The notes below the pieces were generated by a model. It ran no database searches. It was not told the origin of the DNA and saw only the letters and a program-made list of their open reading frames with translations. A program made the position numbers and the translations under genes. From positions 39,657,553 through 39,721,552 of the forward strand of contig OX457050.1 in NCBI GenBank assembly GCA_949752735.1: DNA of 64,000 nt, in the 5' to 3' direction. Shown piece after piece: positions 1-9,759 of this stretch (the first letter of the stretch is position 1; each line of letters begins with the position of its first letter). This DNA is from Lumbricus terrestris (Eukaryota; Annelida; Clitellata; Crassiclitellata; Lumbricidae).

Positions 1-1
1 T

Positions 2-532
2 GATCTTACTCGTCATACGGGAACACTTAATGGAGAAAGGCCATACATTTGTGAGGTTGGTGACAAAGGACTCAGATCACTTATAGATCTAAATCAACAC
101 AGAACTCACACAGATGAGATGCAACACATGTGCAGTAAACCTTATTGTAATGGCAGTTCTTCAACTAAACAGCATAAATGCCATGAGTTAATACAGCAGA
201 AGGATGATACATTGGAAAAGGAATCAAATGCTAATCTATCTGTTCCATTCATTCGGTGCAGTGCTGATGATATTCATAAACCATTTGAACGCATGCAAAG
301 AAAATTGACTCATGACTGCCATGAAATGACAATAGCTCTAACAAAAAGTTGTCATCGAGAATGTGATTTCATTGACAACATCGAATCACCTGAGGATGTA
401 AAACCGTTTGTTGAAAATTCGTTTGGATGTGGTATATGCGGTGAAATGTTTGAAATTGAGAAGGAATTTCTGGAGCATTGTACTAGCCACTGCTTTTCTC
501 CAGTTGACGAATTATTTGCTGATCTTTGCTGA
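2..532 (+). CDS. 3' end of a C2H2 zinc-finger gene with tail finger (partial at window edge)
   Basis: The frame is open from base 2 to the TGA at 530-532, so this is the C-terminal end of a zinc-finger exon whose start lies outside the window. It begins with a linker (GERPY) and a decayed finger: the second cysteine is glycine (CEVG) and the histidines (HRTH) are one residue too close. About 100 residues of polar linker (SSSTKQH) follow. Last comes the tail finger FGCGIC-x12-H-x3-H and the ending SPVDELFADLC. The same tail occurs at 8.4, 9.8, 26.6, 47.4 and 52.6 kb. C2H2 arrays normally bind DNA in the nucleus; the role of the tail is unknown. An AATAAA at 545-550 is a likely polyadenylation signal. 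The decayed finger may mean a pseudogene, but the visible part has no stop. Confidence 0.75.
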   Translation, partial: DLTRHTGTLNGERPYICEVGDKGLRSLIDLNQHRTHTDEMQHMCSKPYCNGSSSTKQHKCHELIQQKDDTLEKESNANLSVPFIRCSADDIHKPFERMQRKLTHDCHEMTIALTKSCHRECDFIDNIESPEDVKPFVENSFGCGICGEMFEIEKEFLEHCTSHCFSPVDELFADLC

Positions 533-819
533 TTTGTAATTTAAAATAAATATATGTAGTTGAAGCCTGAGAAAAGACTGAGATACTTCGTCATGATATA
601 AATTATATGTGCTCCTACTGTGCCGGGATACAAATAGAAAATATACAATGCGCTTTGTTGTGTCGGTCGGGCGCTTGGTACAATGAACAAAATGTGTCTC
701 TTTCATACAAAAAAGGATACATTGTTGTGAATAAAGGTCATAAAATCACATGGGCTTCTTATTATTAGCAAATTTTGCCCAAATCCCAAGCCGTATAGCA
801 CTTCAGAGATATTTTATTT
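533..819. other. 3' flank, no gene seen
   Basis: AT-rich sequence after the zinc-finger stop codon, with an AATAAA at 545-550. I see no open frame, RNA gene or clear repeat in the rest. Confidence 0.5.
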
Positions 820-1075
820 CCGTAAACTGGAAGTTGGATGAACGATGAATACATGATTTTACTGCTGACGTATTGCAATATTATTAGAAGTTAGATGAGA
901 ATATTAATTACCAAAAATAGAAGTTGGATGAGCGGGAAAATCTGTTTTATATTACATTGTTACCGTAAAACTAGAGGCTGGATGAACGATCAAAATATTT
1001 TTTGTAATAGAAGCTGGATGAGTAACGAAACTGTGTCATAGTAGAATTATACATTGGATGAACGATTAAAAATTG
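820..1075 (+). repeat. Array of the GAAGCTGGAT module
   Basis: Degenerate copies of AGAAGTTGGATGA or AGAAGCTGGATGA occur every 50-70 bp. This is the internal module of the foldback elements elsewhere in the window. No terminal repeats are visible here, so it is probably an eroded element. Confidence 0.7.
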
Positions 1076-1347
1076 ACTAAAACATGATAGAAAGGAAACG
1101 CGATTTCCAATTCTCAGAACATCAAGGCTATGGTAGTTTGAAGATCAGGACAGAAGGTTAATATGTTGAATGGTAGATTTGGCTTAAACGCAACATCTAA
1201 TTTGCACTTCGAAAATCGTTCGGCGTTGTATGACTGAAATGCCCAAGTGGGGTTCTAAAGAGTAGAAACTGCTTAGGTTAAATTAATCTCTTTCCCGTAA
1301 TCTATCGATTTAGCGTTCCGAATAATTAGCCCGTCGAAGCATAATTT
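1076..1347. other. Unannotated spacer
   Basis: No coding potential or recognisable repeat. It leads up to the target duplication CATAATTT of the next foldback element. Confidence 0.4.
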
Positions 1348-1956
1348 GGTAAAAGTGTATTTTAGCGTATTTTATTCGAAACCGCTTAGCTAAAAAAAAT
1401 AGCGTATTTTATTGTTTGGGTGCGTTTTCGAACTACTGCAGGTATTTTCATCAATCCCACAAGTTTGTACTTTGGCATGTACGTATCACTTTCGTCAATC
1501 CAGCTTCTGTTGCAGCAACATTTTTTCATCAAGCCTGATTCTATTTAAATAACAATTATTTGTCATCAGCCAAGCTCTCATTTAATTAAGTATCTTTTCA
1601 GCAACCCGCTTCTATTTAAGGGAAATAATTTTCATCAATCCAACTTCTATTTATCAAGCAATCTTTTCATCAGTTCCGTTTCCATTTCTCGAGCGTTATT
1701 TTTGTCCATCCAGCTGCTATGTCAGCCATTAGATACCTTAATCCACCTTCCATTTCTCAAGTATTTTCTCATCAATTCAGCTTCTATTTCACCAAGAAGT
1801 TTCCACCAATCCAGTTTTCAATATAACTCAATTTTGTGTTTGTATTTTTTTTTCATCAACGAAATATGTAAATACATACGCTAAATAATAAAATACGCTA
1901 AAATGCACCATATCGATTTCGAAATAATAAAAATTACGCTAAAATACACTTTTAAC
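1348..1956. mobile_element. Foldback element, outer-end family GGTAAAAGTG, with 8-bp target duplication
   Basis: The left end GGTAAAAGTGTATTTTAGCG is matched in inverse by the right end (CGCTAAAATACACTTTTAAC). CATAATTT flanks both sides (1340-1347 and 1957-1964), an exact 8-bp target duplication. Inside, from about 1490, the module array runs in the reverse sense (ATCCAGCTTC). No transposase is encoded; the element must depend on one supplied elsewhere. Confidence 0.8.
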
Positions 1957-2039
1957 CATAATTTTTATCAATCCGACAATTCAACATGTATGTGACGCTT
2001 AAACCAGTGCAATGGCGATTAATTCTGAACGCTAAAGCG

Positions 2040-2230
2040 CAGAGTTTAAAGTGGATGGGAACGCGTGGGAACGGCATTCCCAGTGGGTGGGAACGGCGTT
2101 TCCACTGCTCTCGGAATTCTTGGCTTGCGTTCCCACTGCTCATCATGATGGAACGCCAAAACACATGCATTTCAATGCAATTCTTCATCAGCGTTCCCAC
2201 TGCTCACCCAAACCACTTTAACAACCACTG
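2040..2230. mobile_element. Short hAT-like MITE with 8-bp target duplication
   Basis: The element starts CAGAGTTTAAAGTGG and ends CCACTTTAACAACCACTG. It is flanked by CTAAAGCG on both sides (2032-2039 and 2231-2238). CAGNG termini and an 8-bp duplication fit the hAT superfamily. It is 191 bp long and non-coding; small ORFs on both strands here are by-products of the inverted repeat. GGGAACG or CGTTCCC occurs several times inside. Confidence 0.7.
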
Positions 2231-2268
2231 CTAAAGCGATAGATTAGTCCTACTCTGTTTTGGTAATC

Positions 2269-2440
2269 CTGGGAACGGCGGTCGTAAATTATAAAATTCC
2301 ATAAATTAATAGTGCGGAGCATTGGATGGGCAAAAAGTGTGGGTCTTTCATTCAGCCTCCATTTCTTAAACGTTTCTTCATCAACCCAGCTTCTATTTCA
2401 GATCTAGAAATACCTTCATCCAGCTTCTATATTACAATAT
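2269..2440. repeat. One-ended fragment of a foldback (GGGAACGGCGG family)
   Basis: Matches one terminal arm of the element at 5619-6177 (GGGAACGGCGGTC, then AAATTATAAAATTCC, then GGATGGGCAAAAAGTGTG). It runs into reverse-sense ATCCAGCTTC modules. The other end is missing. Confidence 0.65.
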
Positions 2441-3660
2441 TGGTTAATTTTATTGTCTTGGCAAGTCACAGTAAAACTAAAGCACTGTCAAAGTTGATGA
2501 ATTGACCATCTAATTGAGAACTTGTGCTATCTTTGAGGTGATGCTTTCCAGCGACTTTTATACATGTCTTTGACCATCTAAAAGGCTGCAGATAATCTGT
2601 GTTTTCAAGATGTTTGATGAAACTGGTTCAAATTAAACAAACGTCAGTTTCTGCAGCAACAAATCCCAAAAGATAATTATTCTTAACTGAGGGCTTTAAA
2701 ACTTGCTTTTTGGATCAGGCTCACAGAGCATCATCCTATGGAGGATTTCCATGAATTTTTTACATTTGCTGAGTTAATGGATGGATGTACCAAACATAAC
2801 TGCATGTATTTGCGAGTTTGATGCTCTTCAGATAGAGTACGTTGTATAGCCAAGGCCGTTATATTACTCAATGAAAATGTAGTTGCTGTTCTATGGAAAC
2901 GAGACTGTCATCTGTTTCACAGTTAAAACACTTTAACAACTTTGGTTGTATCAGTGTAAGCCTACATCCTATCCTGGCGCACTGTCCGACCTCAGCTGAT
3001 GCTCCATTTAATTGTATCATGTTAGTTAGAAGATTACAAGCATATGATTATCCTGGTCTCAGTATTACGTATACTGCACTTAAAGCAATGCAATGCCATT
3101 CTTGACATTTCAATCCAGAGCATACAACTCTTGAATTGTTTTCCGATTTCTTAACACCACACAAGGGAACAACTCTCATACTACACAAGACATTGGATTT
3201 CACTTGGTCAAGTTTCTTCCACAACTTTACCAGAGCTATGTATCTCTCAAAGCCTTTTCCAGACTACCGGCGTTGAGGGTAGCTTTCTAGAGAGTTCTGC
3301 TGTTTGACCATCTGGAAAACCGTACAATTAAGCCATTGTAATCGTGAGCAATATGACATGTGTCACTGGCTGTGCTTGATACAGACATTTAATGCCATAA
3401 CAAATGAAAGTCATAGACAGTTCTTATGGCAAGCTGTTGAAAAACATCGAAAGTACTTCCCAAATTGAGTCACTTCTTCCGATGTAGTGAACTAGTTACT
3501 GTACCAAACATATGACTATCTCACATTTGGTACTGTGTAGTGTGTACCAATATGCCATCTCAAAGAAAACTATTTTTTAATAACTGCTCGAATTATTATA
3601 GTAGTCAATAATGGTTAAATAACATTCCAAATTCTGATAATATATGAAAGTCTTTGCATA
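2441..3660. other. Mostly unannotated region
   Basis: No recognisable repeat. The only coding-like signal is a minus-strand stretch at 2873-3262, listed separately. The remainder has many stops in all frames. Confidence 0.3.
2873..3262 (-). pseudogene. Unrecognised coding-like fragment
   Basis: On the minus strand one frame reads about 130 codons from 3262 to 2873 with a single internal stop near 3048. Composition is protein-like: several Cys and Trp (CQEWHC, KCFNCE) and well-mixed residues, unlike the AT-rich neighbours. I cannot name the family. It could be a decayed exon of a host gene or of a DNA transposon, or a chance open frame. Confidence 0.25.
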
Positions 3661-3804
3661 TGTAAATTTTGTCCAATTTCAGTCAATTAACTGCAAAACC
3701 AGTCTGAGCAAAATACAGCTTAACATTTTTTGGAGCAATTACATTGTATGACATATCATATTTTGTGCAAAAGCATTTAAAATATATGTGGTGTGAATGA
3801 CGTA

Positions 3805-3908
3805 CCAGCGTTTTTTCGTCAATCCAACTTCTATTTAACCTGTAAAAGGTCTTCATCCAGCTTCCGTTACTTAAACGTTTTTTCGTCAACCCAGCTTCCA
3901 TTTATATA
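3805..3908 (-). repeat. Small GAAGCTGGAT module cluster
   Basis: Three reverse-sense copies (CAACTTCTATTT, ATCCAGCTTCC, CCAGCTTCCATTT), linked by TTTTTTCGTCAA spacers as in the larger arrays. Confidence 0.6.
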
Positions 3909-4019
3909 CTGCAATTTTTCTTCTCGCGTTTTCAGTTTATATTGCTAATTCCGGTTGTGAATGCTCGGAAATTGGAATAGCGCGTTGTTTGGCGCGCTAT
4001 ATTCATGATTGGTGGTGTT

Positions 4020-4085
4020 TCTTAATTTATCAGCCTAAACTACGGGATATCGACAACGGAAATAATTTATCAGCCTAAACTACGG
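4020..4085. repeat. Short tandem duplication
   Basis: TAATTTATCAGCCTAAACTA occurs twice with a start-to-start distance of about 40 bp, next to a dispersed short repeat. Confidence 0.6.
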
Positions 4086-4123
4086 TTTAACCGACCAGTA
4101 CTGTTATCATAGTAAAAAAAATA

Positions 4124-4243
4124 TGTTTAAACGGAAATCGGACACTACCTTCCATTTGTACAAGATGGCGGGCGAAACCAGATGAATACTTATAGGTAAT
4201 AGAAACTGGGCTGAAAAATATATTTCCGCCATCTACTGAATAT
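4124..4243 (+). repeat. Dispersed ~120-bp repeat with paired YY1-like motifs, copy 1
   Basis: Begins TGTTTAAAC, carries CAAGATGGCGG about 40 bp in, and ends TTCCGCCATCTACTGAATATT. Other copies lie at 35996, 51416 and, inverted, 62417. It has no clear terminal inverted repeats and no ORF. Confidence 0.65.
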
Positions 4244-5125
4244 TTTAGAGTCGAAATTAAAAAATAAATACTGACGGTAATATTTTACACCGTCGTTTAA
4301 ATAAAGAGGTTTCAGTGTCATTTTTTTATTAATTTGTCGGAAGAATCCACGTGCAAACGGCTGGAGGGCTATCCATCCAATAATATGACCAAAATTTTAT
4401 TAAAAATCATTTCCGTCTCTCCAGATACAAAAGCTCGGGGGCGCTATCAATGCACAAATCTAGCAAAATAATTAGTCAGGGTGAAGTCCCCAAAGATAAT
4501 TCGATCTTCAAGTGCATCGGCAGGCCTACATCGAAACCCGTCTTGAGGACCTCATGAACAAACTTATTTCTCGACATACACGCCACCCACCTTAATAACA
4601 GCTACGGTACTCTGCCACCTCTGATTCTTTGGAAAGCGGACAACGACTTCCCTTTCATTCATCTTTTGGACAACCCTTCTGACTAGACAAAGCGCTCGTG
4701 AATAAGACGTTGCCCTGCGCTTAGCTTTCGAGCGGCGCTCAAGAAATTCGGAGATCACGATTTGTGGATGTAGCAATCTCCAATATTCCCTAGATGGCAG
4801 AATGCTAGTCTTTGTGAAGAAGATTTCTATTTCGTTTTGTGCAAGGCTCGGAAACACGTTGATTCAAATCTCTTCGATCGGTCGCCATTTTATACTGACC
4901 TGGGACGACTGGTAGTTCTTGTAATTATTCTTTTTTTATGCAGTTATGTCTGAAAGTTACAATTTGCAAATGTTGGTCATTGTTAGTTTTATTAATTTCA
5001 TAGTTTGAGTTGAAAGGTGAGTCTGTATCTGCGCAGTGATTGATAAAAATAGTAATTATCTTTATAGAAGTTGGGGACGGACATTAACCTCGGACAATCC
5101 CCAGACAACCCCCCAGATTTAACCT
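4244..5125. other. No gene recognised
   Basis: A 97-codon minus ORF (4564-4857) has no recognisable domain and no splice context, so I do not call it. A half copy of the GGTCGCCATTTTATAC end of the dispersed repeat is at about 4877-4893. Confidence 0.35.
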
Positions 5126-5600
5126 AGGGTAAAAGTGTATTTTAGCGTATTTGGTACTAAAATTTTAATTCACCCTTTTTTCGATTTAATTTCGCCAACT
5201 TCTAGTTTGTCCAGAACCCTTTTAATCGATCCAGCTTCTGCTTAGACAAGGATTTGTTCGATAAATCCCATTTCTTTTTTGTCAGTATATATTTTTCATC
5301 AATTTTACATTGAAAATTATTCTTCATCAATCCAGCTTCAATTTCAGCAGAATGACTGCACTAACCCTAAAACTAACCCTAACCGACCCTCACGACGCCT
5401 AACCTGAGCCCTAACCGACCCTCACGCGCTAAATCTCGCTTCTACTTCGGGAGGATATATTTTTCATCGAATTTCTATTTCTGTGGGGTCGTACACGAAA
5501 CCTACATAGACACGCTGAAATAAATGAAAAGGGTGAATTAAAATTATAGTACCGCGTATTTTATTGTTTCAAAATCGATATCGTGCATTTTCCGTCCGCG
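5126..5600. mobile_element. Foldback-type element, GGTAAAAGTG left end, shared core
   Basis: Left end as at 1348 (GGTAAAAGTGTATTTTAGCG). Inverted copies of TAATTCACCCTTTT lie near 5168 and 5530. The core at 5190-5480 holds modules plus ACTAACCCTAACCGACCCTC and a second GACCCTCACG. The same core appears at 62755-63050 inside different outer ends. The right end is eroded and I see no target duplication. Confidence 0.6.
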
Positions 5601-5618
5601 AACCATTAATACATGTAT

Positions 5619-6177
5619 GGGCATAACTGGGAACGGCGGTCCCAAATTATAACATTAAATAAATCACCTGACGTGTCGTAATAGCGCTGTATATAGGATG
5701 AGCGCATAGAAACGATTTTCTTTTGCACTCCACACTTATAAAACGACCAGCAGACCTCAAGCGTCACGAGCTGTTTGTAATGCTGCACTACCACGCTTGA
5801 GAAATAGAAGCTGGATGAAGACCTTTTACAGGTGAAATGGAGGCTGGATTGATGAAAAAACGCAAGTGAAAGAGAAGCTGGATGAAGACCTTTTACAGGT
5901 GAAAAGGAGGCTGGATTGATGAAAAAAACGCAATAGAGTTGGAATCTGGATGAAGGTTATTTTGCAGGTGAAATAGAAGCTGGATTTACTAAAATAACGC
6001 ATGAGAAATAGAAGCTGGATGAAGGTATTTCTGCATCTGAAATGGAGGCTGGATTGTTGAAGAAACGCTTCAGAAATGGATGCTGGATGAAAAACGCACA
6101 CTTTTTGCCCATCCAATACTCCGCACTATCGATTTATGGAATTTTATAATTTGGGACCGCCGTTCCCAGTTATGCCC
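5619..6177. mobile_element. Foldback element, outer-end family GGGCATAACTGGG
   Basis: The terminal arms start GGGCATAACTGGGAACGGCG and end with its reverse complement, followed by AAATTATAA on each arm. The interior is a forward-sense array of GAAGCTGGAT modules alternating with ACCTTTTACAGGTG and TTGATGAAAAAACGC spacers. The 96-codon minus ORF here is an array artefact. Confidence 0.75.
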
Positions 6178-6463
6178 ATGTAAGCACCACCTATTCATTG
6201 TAATGAGGATTGAAATCAGTCTGACTTTAGTGGAGCAGAAGTTAACAAAACAACTGTAATCTAGTAGACCTGAATGAAGTCACTTTGTACTAAATTAATT
6301 TAATAACATTCTTGCCATTCAAAGATCTCACTGTTCTAAATAGTTGGTGAAAGTTTCATCAAAATCTGAGATGATGCCAAATTTTATTCACAACTGTGTT
6401 GATTTGACATGAAATGACGCGCTTTAAAGCAAGGTCTTACAAAATGTTCATTTCCTTCTTCTT
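6178..6463. other. No feature seen
   Basis: Non-coding spacer. It ends in a pyrimidine-rich tract followed by ACAG, a possible 3' splice site for the next entry. Confidence 0.3.
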
Positions 6464-6468
6464 TACAG

Positions 6469-6795
6469 GTGCTGGAAGTTTTTTTTATTAAACTGGTGCA
6501 TGAAGACAAACAGCTTTACTTGAGAAGTTCTCAGTGCAGTGATTTGAACAGATCTATTCTGCTCTACACAAAAAGCAATATTAGAGTGGACATATACTTA
6601 TCTACGGTTTTTAAACCACCATTTCTTTCTTTGACAGTTAGCATTCCAGATGATGGTGAAAACAGCAATCCGTGTGCTATTATACATAAATTTATGTCTT
6701 CAATATTCCATCCAAGAATTACCTGTGAAAGTAATTGTTACTTTCTTATAAAGGAACTGCCAAAGATAAATGAAAATGTGAAAGACTGCAGTTGA
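6469..6795 (+). CDS. Possible exon of unknown function upstream of a zinc-finger locus
   Basis: An open frame of 108 codons immediately follows a pyrimidine-rich tract and TTTACAG (about 6453-6469), so it could be an internal or terminal exon. It is leucine/isoleucine-rich with no motif I recognise. It lies just upstream of the decayed fingers at 6.9 kb on the same strand and could be a lost 5' exon of that locus. Equally it may be chance; no transcript evidence can be read from sequence. Confidence 0.25.
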   Translation: MLEVFFIKLVHEDKQLYLRSSQCSDLNRSILLYTKSNIRVDIYLSTVFKPPFLSLTVSIPDDGENSNPCAIIHKFMSSIFHPRITCESNCYFLIKELPKINENVKDCS

Positions 6796-6878
6796 TCTAC
6801 CAAAGACAGAAGCTATCTACTAATGCATAATATTCCTTAAAATGGATAATGTTTGTGCAGAAGAAAAGCTACTATACT

Positions 6879-8490
6879 GCAAATTGTGCTAAGATTCATT
6901 TGCTTATTTGGATAATTTTACTAGAATGCATAAAGGTCAATTTTTTGAGTAAGCACAGGAGAATCGGTTCCTTGAGAAAGGTCATGATCCAAGGATAAAA
7001 TCCAAAAGCTACAATAAGATCACGTTATATTATGCATTAGTTGCGCAGCCGCGCAAATGCCGTTTATGCGGGAAAACAATTGATGAATTGTGTTGGTTAA
7101 CTGTGCATATGGACGAGATCCATACTGGAGAAAAACCAAACAAAAGTCGGAAGTCATTTACTCTTATTGGTAATCTGAAAGCACACATGATTTTTACAAA
7201 CTGAGTTTGAATTGACACAGACTTCAACGACAGCTTATGACATCAAAGGCCCCTGTCATCGACAAGAAACTCTTCGGAATGAACACAAATCTGAGTTAGG
7301 TCAGGAGTTATTTAAGCTTACTCATGATGCTATTATAGGAAACGATATAAGAACCAATACTGGAGAGAAATCATACAAATGCCATTTATGTCAGAAAAAA
7401 TTCACTCACGGTTGGTATCTGAAAAACCACATAAGAACTCATACTGGACAGAAACCAAACAATTGTCTGTTATGTGAGAAATCATTTACTCGAGGTTGTG
7501 ATCTGAAAACACACATGAGAACACATACTGGGGAGAAACCATACAAATGTCAGTTATGTCAGAAATCATTTGTTCAAGGCTGTCATCTGAAATTACACAT
7601 GATAACCCATACTGGTGAGAAACCAAACAATTGCCAGTTCTGTGAGAAATCATTCACTCACGGTGGTGCTCTGAAAAACCACATGAGAACTCATACAGGG
7701 GAGAAACCATACAACTTTCAGTTATGTCAGAAATCCTTTACTCAACTTCATTGTATGAAATTACACACGAAAACCCATAGTGGGGAGAAACCAAGCAATT
7801 GTCAGTTCTGTGAGAAATCATTCACTCATGGTGGTGCTCTGAGAAGCCACATGAGGACACATACTGGAGAGAAACCATACAAATGTCAGTTATGTCAGAA
7901 ATCATTTGTTCAAGGATGTCATCTGAACGACCACATGAAAACCCATACTGGAGAGAAACCATACATATGTGTGGTGTGTAATAACAGATTCAGTTCGCAT
8001 GGGAATCTAAAGAAACACAGAAGATCTCATGTGAATGAGATGCAACAAACTTGCAGCAAACCTTATCAGATGGACAGTTCTTCAACTACCTTATCAGATG
8101 GACAGTTCTTCAACTAAGCAGATCACTGATAAGCTGCATACAGGAATACAGCCACAGGATCGTAAGCTAACAAATAAATCAATTGCTGATCTATGTGATC
8201 CATTCGTAATCTTGGTTAGTGCAGACTCCTTTGATGTACTACAAGAACGCTTGTCAAGAAACGTCGACCATGACTGCAATGAAATGGCAAGTCTGCTTCC
8301 AAAGCGGAGTCCTGGAGAATGTTTTCTCACTAACAACACAAAGTTGCATGGGAATGCACAACCTGTTGTGGAAAATCTGTTTGGATGTGGTATATGTGAT
8401 GATATGTTTGAAATTGAGATGGAATTTCTAAAGCATTGTTCTATCCATCGCTTTTCTCCGCCTGATGAATTATATATTGACATGTGTTGA
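6879..8490 (+). pseudogene. C2H2 zinc-finger gene with tail finger, broken by a 28-bp duplication
   Basis: The 5' part (6879-7205) holds decayed fingers with stops. From 7212 one frame encodes eight fingers of about 28 residues, most with CQLCQKSF or CQFCEKSF cores and TGEKP linkers. In finger 5 the first zinc cysteine is phenylalanine (YNFQLC). The last finger (CVVCNNRF) is followed by SSSTKQ-type linker and, in another frame, by the tail finger FGCGIC...HCSIH ending SPPDELYIDMC at 8490. The shift comes from an exact 28-bp tandem duplication at 8061-8116, which cuts the product at 8117. A protein of the eight fingers without the tail could still be made from the ATG at 7212, so pseudogene is likely but not certain. 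Confidence 0.75.
8061..8116 (+). repeat. 28-bp exact tandem duplication inside the zinc-finger ORF
   Basis: The unit starting CCTTATCAGATGGACAGTTC and ending AACTA occurs at 8061-8088 and 8089-8116 without a mismatch. Because 28 is not a multiple of 3, the downstream tail is thrown out of frame. Confidence 0.95.
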
Positions 8491-9759
8491 TTTGTTTATT
8501 CTCAATGAATATTAATTTATGCGGTTGAAGTTGAGTAAAGATGGATAAATTTTATTGTGACTTTATTCAATTAAGCTTTCCTCTGATACAATTACAATTG
8601 TTGTGTACAAATGTTTCTTAATGGATATACATTTTATTAAAAACTGTTTATCAACAGGTTTTCTGCTGCAGGTTATTCACTGGGGGGGGGGGGTGGTATA
8701 CCCAGCCTACTTGGTGTCTCGGATTTCAAACTGCTGTATTTTTTAGCAACTCTGAAAATCTGTTGAATATCATTTTGAAATAATTTGTAACGAGATGTCG
8801 TGAACGCTTTAATATATTCATAACTTAAACTCTGGTCTAGCGTAAGTTGAAATGCTTGACAAACAACTCTAGGCTCTACAATTAAGTGTTGAACAACTGG
8901 ACTCTTCTTTGACATTATAAGGTAAGAAATTCACTGATTCCTGGTAACAATTTGATTCTTTAAAACTGCGATTTGAAGTTTAATGAACACATGCAGTAGG
9001 CCTATCTGATATTACAGTCAACAAAGTAAACTAATAGTCACCCATTGAAACAGTGTTGCAACAGAAACAGAACGATGGATCCTGCAACAGCAAGCATATA
9101 ATTTTTAAAACAGAACTTTTAAAGATTGCATTTCCAGAACGCAGGCCTAGGAATACATTTTATAATCCGTATTGGCAAACTTTGAAACTGTAGTATGATA
9201 TATTTTTAAATGTTCTGAAAGAATATTAATATATAAACAATTTTAATGCAAATAGGTTGCATCCCACAAATCATTGTATAAAAGTTCATCTGAAAGAAGT
9301 CGGCTAATTACACATAAACGGAATGAAACGGTGCACATGCTTTTTATACTGTCAGCTAATCCGTTTTGAATCAGGTCCTAAACGAACAGATTCATCACAG
9401 CAATGCATTGTCTTTGAATAGCAGCGTAATTGAACTGCAAACAAAAACACAACTTCCGTTGACTGGCAGCGACCACAGCGTCCTTCAACTTTGAAGACGT
9501 TTTCAGCTTTCATCCTTCACAGACTTTCTTTCCCGATTGTTCTTCATAGACTTATGTTGCTTTCGATTTGTGAAAACTTGACTCTATACTTAACACTGAC
9601 CTTAAACGTAACTATGCTTCACTTGTTATTCGTGAAAAGTCGACAGTTTTTAATTATGTTTCTGATGTGCAGAGGATAATGTGCTTTGTATGTGAAAATC
9701 TGAAGCAGTCTAGTACAAGACAGCACTATATTAATCTATCTTTCAGAAAAACGTTAAAT
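8491..9759. other. Convergent 3' flanks of two zinc-finger loci
   Basis: Lies between the stop of the plus-strand locus and the stop of the minus-strand locus. It contains a G-run near 8682-8694, a TAGGCCTA octamer at 8997 and short ORFs without domains. No gene recognised. Confidence 0.45.

Noticed and set aside
5370..5430. Interstitial telomere (CCCTAACCC words)
   Set aside because: Only a few imperfect words, shared with a foldback core at 62.9 kb; not a telomeric array.
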